A stretch of 64,000 nucleotides of DNA from Cryptomeria japonica (lineage: Eukaryota > Streptophyta > Pinopsida > Cupressales > Cupressaceae), in contig NC_081409.1 in the NCBI RefSeq assembly GCF_030272615.1, positions 205,403,364 through 205,467,363 on the forward strand, written 5' to 3'. Numbering within the stretch: the first letter of the stretch is position 1; every line of letters begins with the position of its first letter. The position numbers were made by a program, and so were the translations under genes. This document shows, in pieces, positions 1-10,746 of this stretch. The notes beneath the pieces are model-generated. The model saw only the letters and a program-made list of their open reading frames with translations. It was not told the DNA's origin and made no database searches.

Positions 1-520
1 TACCAGAGCATCCTACAACTATGATTCAACTATCAATCACATCTCGATGGACAATTACATCTCTACCATTATCATCAAGGACAAAAACCCTGATAATCCT
101 ACCCAGAGACCCAAGATTGTCTTAAAAGGTGTTGGATCTTCTTCTGAACCTACCTCTGAATGTAATGTCACAACCCGTCGAGGTAAATTTACTTTGCAAG
201 GTGCTCTAGCTAAAAACACCACCTCCTCATCAACCAAACCTGAGTATGACCTTGTAGAACAGTTAGGGAAGACACCCACACTCATCTCTATCCTTGAGCT
301 ATTATGCATATCCCCCGCTCATAAAGCCATTCTTGATAAAATCTTGAGAGATACTGCCATTCCTACTGATCTGAACGTGGACCAGTTTCAAGCCATGGTG
401 GGATACCTTTTCGTTCCACATTCACTTACATTCACAGAAGCCGATGACGCCTTCGTAAGTCAGCCACATAATGCACCGCTACATATTGAAGCCTTCATAC
501 ACAAACATAGAATAAAATGA

Positions 521-790
521 GTCCTGATAGATGGAGGAGTTGGTCTAAACATTTGTACATTGAGCACAATTAAACAATTGGGATATTCTGATAAAGCTGT
601 GAATTTTACAAATCAAATCACCATCAAGGCATATGATGATGAAGAACGTTCGTCCAAGGGCACAGTCACCTTACCTCTCAGAGTTGGGCCAGTTATAAAG
701 GATGTGGTTTGACAAGTCTTGGATCTAGATCTCACTTATAACATATTGCTAGGACATCCTTGGATTCATGAAATGAGGACAGTCCCATCT
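521..790 (+). other. E1 aspartic protease domain
   Basis: Directly after the stop at 518 the frame reads VLIDGGVGLNICTL. This has the D-x-G active-site pattern in the DGG form common to plant gypsy proteases. The second half carries the hydrophobic strand YNILLGHPWIHEM (about 735-775), the usual C-terminal flap-side block of these proteases. The domain lies between a gag-side acidic linker (47-517) and the G-patch-like segment. Two stops, at 518 and 710, interrupt it. The recognised family features are the catalytic Asp and the ILLG block; cleavage function is inferred. Confidence 0.8.
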
Positions 791-1240
791 ACATATCACC
801 AATGCATTAAGTTTCTTCACAATGGAGTGGAGGTAACAGTTAACGGTGATCCTAATCCGTTCATATATTGCAATAATCTTAGATCAAAAACTGAGACCAT
901 CATTCCCAGTAATCGTGAAGCTATTCTTTCTTTGGCATACATTGATCCTGAGTCATTGAAACCTTCGACATCAAAACAAGGTGAGCTTAAAGGCAAGTTT
1001 CAAGACAAAGGCATGGGGGAATACACTTTAAATCAGACCATATACTTACGACAAGTCATGAGTTCCCCAAAAGAATATGGAAGACCACATCCTAACAAGC
1101 AAGTATCCATCATGGTACTCAAATGGGACCCTACTACCTTTCAAAGATGGGGCAAACTGGAAGAGGAAGACTTATACAAAATTCTTTACAAAGACATTGA
1201 AGATGACACACAAGATCACATCAGTCTACCATGTGAGAAA

Positions 1241-1405
1241 TATGGCAAAGGCTTCAAGATTCTACAAAAATTCAGGTATGATGGAAAAAGCCCTCTGGGG
1301 TTACGAAAGGAAGGCATCATTGAACATTTACAACCTGAATTGACATTTAAAAAGGAACGCTCGAAAGGACTTGGTTTCCTAACTTCCAAGGTCCACATTC
1401 AAAGG
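1241..1405 (+). other. G-patch-like segment in the E1 polyprotein
   Basis: The frame reads YGKGFKILQKFRYDGKSPLG and further on SKGLGFLTSKV. This resembles a G-patch: aromatic residue, regularly spaced glycines, a hydrophobic GxGLG-type core and basic residues. G-patches bind RNA or helicases, and G-patch segments are known next to protease in some retroviral and plant gypsy polyproteins. Here it sits between protease and RT, followed by an acidic, Ser/Asp-rich linker (about 1500-1800). The assignment rests on the glycine pattern only, so a profile search is needed for certainty. Confidence 0.5.
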
Positions 1406-2347
1406 ATAGAAGAAGCCTTACAAATCAAAGCTGCCAAAATTCAACAAGAGGATCGCTATTCCACAGACTCCAACGAATGGGAATGGGGTTTAGATAAGTC
1501 CTCCAGTGACTACGAGCTCACCAAGACATTCAAGGAGCCAGATGAACCCACAGAAGAAGAGGAATTTTATAACAAGTTCAGAGTTGGTCAAGAAATAACC
1601 CATGAGGATTCCACACAGTCCTTGTCTCAAGGTTCTAGGTTGAAATCACATAGGATGAGAACACCTGTCCTAGAATGCACTACTAGTGATGATAATTTGG
1701 ATTCGTTCGCAATCGATAATGATGATGAGAGTGCCATCGATGACCTCGATAATTACCTTGACATACCCGAATATAACTACATCTTCACTCTTAGCCCAGC
1801 TAACTTCAAAGACGTTAAAGGCCTTCCCCTTGCTCACCACCAACTCATTGACTGGGATCATGAAGGACCTAGACAGTTTGACACATTCCAAAATGATGAA
1901 GCTTTTATTGACTATCTGGGCATATGAGATGATCTTCCTCCTGGGGACCATAAAGCAGGATACACTATAGAACTCAATAGCATGGCATATTTTGGTGAGG
2001 GTGTCGGACCTTCCAGTCGCAAAAATGTGAAAATAAGAACAAACCAAGGGTCTTATGGCGAAAACCACACTGTGGCGCTGTCTGACCCCAAAAAAGTAAA
2101 AAGAAAGGACGTATCTGAGGGCGAAAACCTCTCTGAGGCACCTGAAGATGGAAGGGTCGACATTCTCCCAGCATCATATGAGGAAAAGTCATCCATGTTG
2201 GTAGAGGAGACTATCAAAACAAACATTGGTACAGAAGAGGTTCCACACAACATATTCCTAGCTCAATCATTGACGGAGTCAAAAAGGTCAAAATTCATAA
2301 GTTTCTTTAAAGAATGACAAATCAACTTTGCTTGGTCATACACTGAT

Positions 2348-3190
2348 ATGCCTGGATTAGATCCAGATTTGGTAATGCATCATTTGACAGTCAAACCAGG
2401 GGCAAAGCCAGTGAAACAGAAATTAAGAAAAATGCATCCACAAGTGGCATTACTAGTCAAAGCAGAACTTGAGAAATTATTGGATGTCGGATTCATACGC
2501 CCAATTGATTATCCTGAATGGATCTCTAACTTAGTGCCTGTCAGTAAACCAAATCACAGCATCAAAATATGTACAGATTTCAGAGACATCAACAAAGCTT
2601 GTCCAAAGGATGACTTCCCATAACCAAATATTGACTTGATTGTTGATCTCATAGCAGGTCATGAAATGTTATCATTAATGGATGGATTCTCTGGTTATAA
2701 TCAAATAAGGATCGCGCCCGAGGATCAACACAAAACATCATTCACTTGTCCTTGGGGAACTTTCTGCTGGAATGTCATGCCCTTTGGGCTAAAAAATGCA
2801 GGTGCTACATATCAAAGAGCCATGACTACTATCTTTCATGATCTCATGCACATAACCGTGGAAGATTATGTCGACGACCTCTTGGGAAAATCAATCGACA
2901 AAAATACACATTTGGACATACTTTCAGTCATCTTTGATTGGTTGGAAAAATATAAAGTAAGCTTAAACCCCAAGAAATGTGTCTTTGGAGTAACCTCCAA
3001 GAAGCTCCTAGGATTCATTATATCCAAAAGAGGAATCAAAGCTGATCCAGCAAAAGTCAAAGCCATCTTGGAGATGCAACCACCAAGAAATATCAATCAA
3101 CTTTGATCTTTACAAGGTAGACTCCAGTCCATACGAAGATTCATAGCACAACTTGCAGATAAGTGTAATCCTTTTCAGCACCTGCTACAT
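2348..3190 (+). other. E1 reverse transcriptase domain
   Basis: Blocks typical of gypsy RT are readable in order: FIRPIDYPEWISNLVPV, then CTDFRDINKACPKDDFP, then MDGFSGYNQIRIAPEDQ, then TFCWNVMPFGLKNAGATYQ, then the catalytic VEDYVDDLL, then NPKKCVFGV and GFIISKRGI. The catalytic YVDD is intact. Stops at 2621 and 3104 interrupt the domain. The thumb/connection runs to about 3190, where an extra A shifts the frame. RT copies the element RNA into DNA inside the capsid-like particle. Family assignment is firm; activity is excluded by the stops. Confidence 0.93.
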
Positions 3191-3196
3191 AAAAAA

Positions 3197-3690
3197 CATC
3201 AAATTCAAATGGGATGATAACTGTCAACAGGCTTTTCAAACGCTCAAAGATTATCTTCTAAATCCACCAGTTCTGATGCCACCAGTTCCAGATCAACCTC
3301 TGTTACTATACATATCAGCAACTTCAACAACACTGGGGGCACTCTTAGCACAACAAATTGCTGAGGGCAAGGAAAAAGCAGTATACTATATCAGTCGCAC
3401 ATTGGTGGCATATGAGCTAAACTACACACCAATTGAGCGTGCATGTCTCGCCATGGTCTTTGCTTCACAAAAATTACGACATTACATGCTCAGTCATAAG
3501 ACTAAGTTGGTTGCAAGAATTGATCCATTGAAATACCTTCTCAATAAAGCAACACTTACTGGACGACTAGCCAAATGGGTAATGATCTTGAGTGAATTCG
3601 ACATCGAGTATGTGGACAGAAAAGCAATAAAAGGACAAGCCATCGCAGATCAATTAGCAGACGCTCCCATGATTGATGATGTTCCTCTAA
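3197..3690 (+). other. E1 first RNase H domain
   Basis: The frame after the shift reads IKFKWDDNCQQAFQTLKDYL, the standard RT/RNase H junction of gypsy elements. It continues with LLLYISATSTTLGALLAQQ, then VYYISRTL, NYTPIERACLAMVFA, then LVARIDPLKYLLNK and RLAKWVMILSEFDIEY. The first catalytic Asp of the LYxDAS-type motif appears as Ser in LLLYISAT, a divergent form seen in elements that have gained a second RNase H. The domain would degrade template RNA, but loss of that Asp suggests reduced or no catalysis even before the stops. Confidence 0.82.
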
Positions 3691-3730
3691 GTTCAGAATT
3701 TCCAGATGAATCTATTTTGACAATGTCACA

Positions 3731-4130
3731 TGCAATGCCATGGCAACTGTACTTTGACAGCTCATACACACAGCATGGGGCAAGAGCTGGCATCCTCTTT
3801 ATAACTCCTCAAGAGGATTCTATACCAAAATCATACTGCTTATCATTTCCTTGCACTAACAATATAGTGGAATATGAGGCATTATCAACAGGATTACGGA
3901 TTACAATTCAGTGGAAGATCCAGGAACTTCGTGTTTTTGGGGACTCTCAACTTGTCATCCGTCAAGCAACTAATGATTACCAAACAAAAGATGAAAAATT
4001 AATGCCTTATAAACAAATGGTGGATGACCTGAAACAACACTTCACAAAGATAGATTTTGAGAATATACCAAGAGAGCAGAATCGCGCCACAGATGCCATG
4101 GCTACAATTGCTTCCCTGATTGATCTACCT
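3731..4130 (+). other. E1 second RNase H domain (Tat-type additional RNase H)
   Basis: A second RNase H follows the first: WQLYFDSSYTQHGARAGILF, then NNIVEYEALSTGLRI, then LRVFGDSQLVIRQ, then IPREQNRATDAMATIAS. The Asp of YFDSS, the Glu of EYEA, the Asp of GDSQ and the late Asp of RATDAMA are the expected four acidic active-site residues. All are visible, so this copy looks catalytically better preserved than the first. A dual RNase H is a known mark of the Tat lineage of plant Ty3/gypsy. No stop lies inside this domain. Confidence 0.85.
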
Positions 4131-4409
4131 CCAAATGAGACCCGCTATGAGTTCTTGGTGGATAACCTTTTGGTTCCTTCATATGAAATCATGCCTACTG
4201 AGATGATATGTGTTGTCGGTCCCGAGTCCCAGTTATATGGTTCCATTTTCACATACCTTCATGACAATACCCTACCTCCTGATCTATCAAATAACCAACG
4301 TCGCACTTTCATTCACCAATCCTCTCGATATGTCATTTTAGCTGATATCCTGTACCGGCGAGGTCTAGATGGAACTCTTCTTATATGTTTAGAAAGTGAC
4401 GAAGCTCAG

Positions 4410-5489
4410 ATTGCGTTACGTGAAGTACATGAAGGGATATGCGGTCCACATGCTAGTGGTCCTACCTTGGCCAAGAAACTCATCAGGACTGGATACTACT
4501 GGCCCAATATGGAAAAAGACTCATATCAGTTTGTCCAGAAATGTAAGTAATGTCAAATTCATGGAGACCTCATACATGTGTCAGCACAAGAACTTCAACC
4601 AATTGCGTCTCCTTGGCCCTTTTGTCAGTGGGGACTCAATCTCAAAGGCAAGATTCACCCTCCTTCTTCCAATGGTCATAAATTCATTATCACTACCACA
4701 GAGTATTTCACAAAATGGATTGAAGCCGTGCCTCTCACACAAGTCACTAGAAAACAGATTGCTACGTTCATCCTCAACTATATCATTTGCTGATATGGTA
4801 TTCCTGTTTCCATTATCACTGATAACGGGCGTCCCTTCAAAAATCAGGATGTTTGTGAACTCTGTGACCGCTTCCATATTTCCCATCATTTCTCCACACC
4901 ATATTACCCCCAAGGTAACGGTCAAGCTGAGGCATCTAATAAAACAATCCTTAAAATCCTAAAGAAGACAGTCGACGACGCTAGCCATAATTGGCATATC
5001 CAACTTAATCCTACACTTTGGGCCTACCGCACAAGTGTCCGCACACCTACAAGAGCTACACCTTATTCACTTGTCTATGGCGCTAAAGCCATCTTGCCTA
5101 TTGAGGTTGAGCTAACCTCTTTACGGGTCCCTTTGCAAAACATCATCAGTGATGAAGACTATAGGGTCTCTCGCTTACAAGAATTGGAACTACTGGATGA
5201 ACGAAGACAAACTGCTTTTAATCATCTCAAGGCTTACCAACAACGAATGAGTCGCAGCTACAATCACAAGGTCAAGCCTCACACATTTGAGGTAGGTGAT
5301 TTGGTTCTTAGAGAAAATCCCAAAAATCAGTAAGACAGAGAGAAGAAGGGCAAGTTCGAACCAAATTGGCTTGGTCCTTACATCATTACAGTAGCATATG
5401 GATCTGGGGCATATCTGCTCTCAACTACAGAAGGTGAACCTTTGGAGGATCTTATCAACAGCATGCACCTTCGCAGGTTCTACACATAG
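4410..5489 (+). other. E1 integrase domain
   Basis: The N-terminal zinc-binding region reads EVHEGICGPHASG, then GYYWPNMEKD and FVQKCK, a stop at 4548, then CQIHGD, giving the HH-CC pattern across the stop. The catalytic core has FSPxx-like FIITTTEYFTKWIEAVPL, a stop at 4791 just before YGIPVSIITDNGRPF, then FSTPYYPQGNGQAEASNK. The acidic residues after TT, in TDNG and in GQAEA fit the D,D-35-E triad. The C-terminus has the chromatin-facing module ending HLRRFYT at 5489. Integrase would insert the DNA copy and make a 5-bp target duplication. Confidence 0.9.
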
Positions 5490-7155
5490 CTCTTTGGAAT
5501 ATCCTAATTCAAAAATACAAAAAAATTCAAAAAATTCAAAAATACAAAAAAAAAATCATAAAACAAAAAAAATCGTTACTTGGTGAAAACCTGGCAAACA
5601 GGCACCTTGTGACACAAAAAACATTGAAAAATCAAAAACAGTAAAGAAAAACATTTCGTCCAATGGTGAAAACCACTTCGGTGGCGCCCTGGGCAAGTAC
5701 CATGGTGAAAACTGGGTCACCAGCGCCATGTGTAGAGACATTGCTCCTCCCTCCTTCAAGATTCACTTTCATCACTTCACTTTGCACACACTCACAACCA
5801 ATTCATCCATAATAAACTTACCCATTCCCATCATGGCTTGTTATTGATCTACCCAAGATTGGTTCGCCATTCATAATAAACCCCCTTTTCACTCCCTTTC
5901 CATCCATAATAAATCAAATCCTATTTGTGGCTAAGGCAAATCCTATGTCTAGTGATGGGTGTGGAACTGAGAACATCACATGTTTCGAGGAGTACAGTTT
6001 CTTCTAGCTTCCTTCGGTCTATCCGCGCACAATCCGCAATAAAGTTTCATCTTCTCCACAATAAAGTATCAGTTTCATGGATTCAGTCAGTTTCAGATGA
6101 GACACAGCAGCAACAATGGGCTTCAACAAATCAAATCTTTCAACAGACTCAGACAACATATGGTTCAGTGCTATCTATCCTTTCTGTGAAAGTAAACATT
6201 GTGACCGCAATCAAATAAGACTTATACAAGTGACAAGAGACACTAAACTTGAGGGCTACAGTGGATGTTGGTGTCGAGTCTTGGTTTTCTTTTGATTTTA
6301 TCTTTTGGTGACATGTCTTTTAGCTTTTCCAGGATGTCTTTGACTAGAGATTCTATCTCCAGGATGTCTTTGACTAGAAGGGCAAGGATGGGGTATCGTC
6401 ACCTATTTTTTCTTTGTTGTCTGTGGATTGTCTCTTAGTAATGCTATGACTTGTCCAAGGATATGAGGACACTGTGAGTCTAGTATGAACTGGGCCATTC
6501 CTTTTTTGTGACTATCTTATCTCCATGCAAACAGGTACAATGACTTTCTGGGTCGAACATATGCCTCGATTGTCATAACCTACTTGCCATAATAAAGCTC
6601 AATGATGATAACGCCCAAGAAGCTCTTTCACTTTCATATCTTCTATCTTCCATCCCCCTTTCTTGATTGACTTCCATCATCCTTCTTGAGTCCGCATAGC
6701 CTACTATCACATGACTGAGTATAATGACACACCAAAAACACTTGCATTTCATATAGTTGCACCTGCATTACCACATATAAGCATTTCATACATACATATA
6801 GATATCACAACTGCATCACATCCTGCACACAACACCTGTTAGCACATTTTACATTTGCATTATAATATTCATCTGCATTACATACATTCACATTTGCATC
6901 ATGCATACACATATAAAAGCACAAAAAAAATATTGCATTGCATCATGTACATATTTGCATCCATCACATAGAAACATACATCATGAAACATCTCATCACA
7001 TAGGTACACATGCATATAGCTGCCGCAAAGATGAATCATCTCATATATATATCAAGTGTCATGATACAATGATGTCAAAAAATCATATGGCTACAATCAC
7101 CCGAAGGTGTCTACATCATCATACAAAAATGGTACAATACTGATACATAGGGAGC
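5490..7155 (+). other. E1 3' spacer between pol and antisense ORF
   Basis: No coding frame is supported. From 5510 to 5575 there is an A-rich run of degenerate TTCAAAAA words. From 5580 to 5730 the word TGGTGAAAAC recurs three times, a style of short repeat common downstream of pol in plant gypsy elements. From about 5810 to 6070 and again near 6590 the word ATAATAAA recurs. From 6740 to 7030 the sequence is a degenerate repeat of CATTTGCAT/ACATACAT words. Confidence 0.6.
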
Positions 7156-7158
7156 CCT

Positions 7159-9087
7159 CTACGGCTATGATGAACTCCCTCCCTCGGAGCCGCCTGGCCT
7201 TGATGGAATCTGAGCCCCTGAAGGACCCACCCCAGGATCATCCCTCCTGTCACCTTTATCTGGTGGCGGTGGAGGACCCATAACCCCACCACTAGATGCC
7301 TATCTCCTCTAGCTCCCTCCCATAGTTGTCGCTGTCCGCGATGGTCTATGGAAGCTCCTCACCCGCTGATCAGTTGGCACTGCACCATAATAAAGATCTC
7401 GCCAGTAGGCAATCTCCTCCCCGGCCCGCAGAACGTAGGCATATCCGGCCCTTGTGTCCTCTGCTATCTACCTCCCAGCCCTCAGTGTTGTCTCAGCCTC
7501 TATGTAGCACTGAATGGCCTGGTCTCGCTCCCGCTCAGTATCTCTGAGCCACCTCCTGAGCCTATCCCTCTCCCTCTCCAGGTCCTGGATCTCATCTGCT
7601 TGTCCCTGGAAGATCTCCCTTAGCTCCGTCAGCTCATCCTCCTCTGCCTCAGCCCCCTATGGCTCTTCCTGTGGCTCCCCCTATATGGGTGCCTACCCCT
7701 GTGCCTGTGCCTGTACTGGTGCCTATACTGGTATCTGTCCCTGTACCTATCCCTGTACCTACACCTGTCTAGGACCCTGTGCTGCTAGCACCTATAGCGG
7801 CAATCCACCGTGACCCCTCACCACCCAAGCCTGCCTATCCTCTCCACCCTCCCTCCGTGGTACAACCATCCTCTCTCCAACTGCTCCCCTCCTCCTCCGT
7901 CGGCCTCTTCCACCATCATCTCCATCATCATCCCCATCCCCACCAACATCTCCATCTAATAACTCTCCTGGATCCGTCAGGCGTGGGAATGGATGCTCGG
8001 CCTAGTATGTTGTGTACTCGGCATCCATGCCGACATCCTTGTTCTCTGACCACATGTCCCAGGGTAGGGGCATCATCTCTACAAGCTGTGTAATAGCCTG
8101 ATCATATGATAACAGGGGCCCAAACTGCGCCTGATCTCTCACAGTTCGTGCATACATGCCTGAACCCGGTGGCATCCGCTGGATCTTGCCGAACTGCCTG
8201 CCAACCCTGTCCACTAGCTACCTCTCCAGCACATAGGGCATCCGCCCAATCAGGTACCTGCTCTGGAAGGTGTAGGGAAGCTCTACCGCATCATCCTCCC
8301 ACTGCTCGCATCCCAGGTATGGCCTCCATATGACCATGTCAATGTCATCAATCACCCGCCGATCATGCTCCAACCTGCCAATCCGTGGCTGCGACATGAT
8401 CATGTCATACAAGTGAACGAAACTGCATCCGTGACCTCTGCCTCTGAAGTGTATCGGTCTTGTCACTGGCAGATGCTCATAGGCCCACACCTGCAACAAT
8501 GTCACCCCACAGCCCAATCCCACTAATCCGTGGTATACGAACTGATGCAGCTCATAATACAGGTGTGCTAACACACACAGTCCCCAAGCATATCTAGTGT
8601 GCTGTGTCACCAGTGTCTCCAGTGCACCTCCCCAACCCATAGCCAACCCTCGTGTCACTTTATCAGGACACAAGAACCCACTGATCGCTCCTCCTATCAC
8701 TGCTGGCAACGCTAACCCTGTAGCTGTCATAGTATCCCAAGCCACATGTCCAACCCTCATCTCCAATCTTGGGTCCTGTAACACTCGTCTCAGGGCCTCC
8801 CTATCTCCATCTCGATCGTACGGGATCAGCTCCCCGTTGATCGGTATCCTCAAAATCTTATATACATCCTTGAGGGTGACTGTCATCTCCCCCATCAGCA
8901 AATGAAATGTACACGTCTCAGAGTGCCATCTCTCCGCCAGCGTAGTCAACAGTCCCATGTTCGCCCGAAACTCAGGCACATACAACACATGTCTCAATCC
9001 CATAGCCTTGATCGCAACTCGATCCTCGGCTGTCAGCTCAGGTCGCAACCTCTGAGTCGATGGGAATCTCTCCCGTGACTCCAACAT
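7159..9087 (-). pseudogene. Antisense plant mobile domain (PMD) ORF carried by E1, with coiled-coil tail
   Basis: Read on the minus strand from the ATG at 9087, about 640 codons stay in one frame to 7159 with no frameshift. The first 290 residues are a PMD (aminotransferase-like plant mobile domain). Diagnostic blocks are WHSETCTFHLLMGEMTVTL, DVYKILRIPINGE, LLQVWAYEHLPVTRP and, after one stop, GRQFGKIQRMPP. A glycine/arginine and acidic linker follows, then a Gln/Pro-rich run, then a heptad-like coil (DEIQDLERERDRLRRWL, about 7500-7640). Fourteen stops occur and all are TAG (8218, 8002, 7792, 7759, 7747, 7723, 7693, 7681, 7657, 7468, 7309, 7300, 7165, 7159). The DNA here is visibly GC-richer than pol. 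PMD proteins occur in host silencing factors (MAIN family) and in transposons; a role for this copy is inference. Confidence 0.85.
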
Positions 9088-9138
9088 AGGCAAATACTCC
9101 TGCAGTCAAGCAAATCAGTCATGTTAGTCATAGTGGCA

Positions 9139-9425
9139 TTCACTGTTCATCACAAAATGCTACTTTTTATCTAAATGCATATGGCATTCTATCCTAGTGA
9201 AACTCACTATTCATCACAAAGTGTTGCTATTGATCCTAGTGGTACTCCCTATTCATCACAAAGTACTACAAGTGTTGCACTCCCTGTTCATCACAAAGTG
9301 CTGCTCACATTTGCACTCCCTGTTCATCACAAAGTGTTGCTCATATTTTAGTACTCCCTGTTCATCACAAAGTACTATATCTTGGTACTCATTGTTCATC
9401 ACAAAGTGCCTTGATCTATCCTAGT
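9139..9425. repeat. Minisatellite of about 36 bp built on TTCATCACAAAGT
   Basis: The core TTCATCACAAAGT recurs about seven times (near 9142, 9210, 9250, 9286, 9322, 9361 and 9394), with a last decayed copy near 9487. Spacers of 20-30 bp end in variants of GCACTCCCTG. It lies inside E1 just upstream (on the minus strand) of the antisense PMD ORF, so it could overlap that ORF's promoter region. That role is not shown. Confidence 0.85.
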
Positions 9426-9499
9426 CTTCCCTAGAGGACCTACTTGAGTGTATCCTCTCAGCAACTTATCCAATCGACAGCGTATGTTCATCACAGAAC

Positions 9500-9815
9500 T
9501 GCCGATTTGACCTAGAAGACACAAATTCACATTTTTTGGACACAAACGCACTTTCTTGACATAAACGCGCTTGAAGACTGCATAAATGCACCTGAAAAAC
9601 ATAGACATGCCTGAAAAACACAGACGTGCCTATGCTTTGCACAGATGCACCTGGGTGACATAGACGTGCCTTCTTGGCACAGACGTGCCTACACATCACA
9701 AACGCAGCTGCATTTGGCACAGACGCAGTTTCCATCACAGACACGCCTGGCACAAACACAGACGCGCCTCTCGAGCATAGACGCGCCTGGCACCAACGCA
9801 GACGCGCTTGGACAT
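9500..9815. repeat. Minisatellite of about 19-21 bp built on CACAGACGCGCCTGG
   Basis: Around fifteen degenerate copies of an AYAGACGYGCCTGGNAC-like unit follow each other. They include CACAGACGTGCCT, ATAGACGCGCCTGG and CACAAACGCAGCT versions. The units are CpG-rich for this AT-rich window. Many T-for-C differences between copies fit deamination. It belongs to the E1 3' spacer. Confidence 0.85.
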
Positions 9816-10321
9816 TTTTGGACATTTTTTGGACCCTATTCTAAGCGCATTTATTGCCCTATCTACCATGCATTAATGACAACAATAAATGCATCAAAGT
9901 ACGAGAAGGTTTGGTGGTACTTACCAGCTATCCTGCCTCTGCTAGCCTCTAGAATCGGTGAATGCGGTCAAATCTATGAACAAAGGCCATTGCTGCTGAC
10001 TGTTGTTGCTCTTTTCTCACTCTACACTCTGCTCTCGTGGATGTGTAGATGACAATGAGGATATATTTCCCTTGTGGTCTATCTTATAGACTACCCTAGC
10101 CCTAGCCATCATCTCCCGAGTCAGTCTTCATTATCCCATGACTCTGTCACTTTATCCGGTCAGTCCATTCTAGCCTTTCTTTCTTATCGAGAGATTGTCT
10201 GCAATCTTTTCAGACATTTTCATCCAATCTCTCGAGGGGGCATATCATTCCCATCTTGGGGCAACTCTGTATCAGTTCATCTTATCTTCTTTGAAACAAT
10301 GCGACAAGCCGCATTGTCTCA

Positions 10322-10334
10322 AAGAGGGGCAAAA
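10322..10334 (+). other. E1 polypurine tract
   Basis: The purine-rich AAGAGGGGCAAAA directly precedes the LTR start TGTAGACACC. It is the expected plus-strand primer site for reverse transcription. Confidence 0.8.
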
Positions 10335-10394
10335 TGTAGACACCTAAAATTGTCATGTCTAATTAAATAAATATTATCTAAGCCTAATTCCTCT

Positions 10395-10588
10395 ATTAAT
10401 TAAATAAATCTTTATTTATTTAATTAATTCATTTATCCTCTTCTAGCCTTATTTCTCATTTAAATAAATACATTTATTTATTTAAATTATCCTTTTCCTA
10501 AATTAAATAAATATCTTATTTATTTAATTGATCCCACTTCTTCCATTAATTAAATAAATCTTTATTTATTTAATTAATTCATTAACCT
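10395..10588. repeat. Four AT-rich palindromes in the E1 LTR U3
   Basis: Near-perfect inverted repeats of the word TTAAATAAA with TTTATTTAA lie at 10395-10428, 10458-10487, 10501-10529 and 10555-10588. The first and last are almost identical. Each could form a hairpin with a 3-4 base loop. They sit 150-350 bp upstream of the TATA box. Confidence 0.8.
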
Positions 10589-10738
10589 TTTCTACCCATG
10601 ACACATGTCATTCATCTCTTAATTCATACACTACCTACCCCTTTCATTATTTTATTATTTCTTTTACCTACCCTCTAATCATAGCCGACCTCCTTTTACA
10701 CCTCTCAATCTTATCCCTCCATTTCATATAGTGTCTTC

Positions 10739-10746
10739 TATATAAG
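10739..10746 (+). promoter_or_regulatory. TATA box of the E1 LTR promoter
   Basis: TATATAAG lies in the LTR about 400 bp from its 5' end, downstream of the AT palindromes. This is the usual position for U3/R transcription initiation. Confidence 0.6.

Larger units (their letters stand above)
2..5489 (+). pseudogene. E1 gag-pol polyprotein, protease to integrase, broken
   Basis: One reading frame (codon starts 2 mod 3) is open from the window edge to about 3190. It then continues in the next frame to the TAG at 5487-5489. In-frame stops lie at 518 TGA, 710 TGA, 1925 TGA, 2315 TGA, 2621 TAA, 3104 TGA, 4548 TAA, 4791 TGA and 5331 TAA. The single frameshift fits one extra A in the run 3191-3196, because RT-side residues before it and RNase H-side residues after it join cleanly if that base is removed. 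Most stops sit where relatives have Arg or Gln, which fits CGA-to-TGA and CAA-to-TAA transitions. The polyprotein would supply protease, RT, RNase H and integrase for the retrotransposition cycle. The gag N-terminus is outside the window. Confidence 0.9.

Noticed and set aside
1670-2068. 132-codon minus-strand frame in E1
   Set aside because: Antisense shadow of the acidic Asp-rich polyprotein linker; no family features.
4396-4962. 188-codon frame overlapping integrase
   Set aside because: It lies in another frame over the clearly recognised integrase, so it is a shadow.
7326-8333. Pro/Ser/Cys-rich plus-strand frames
   Set aside because: They are the complement of the antisense PMD tail, whose minus-strand frame has recognisable motifs.
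9466-9825. 119-codon minus frame across the minisatellite
   Set aside because: Produced by the 19-21 bp repeat unit; no conserved domain.
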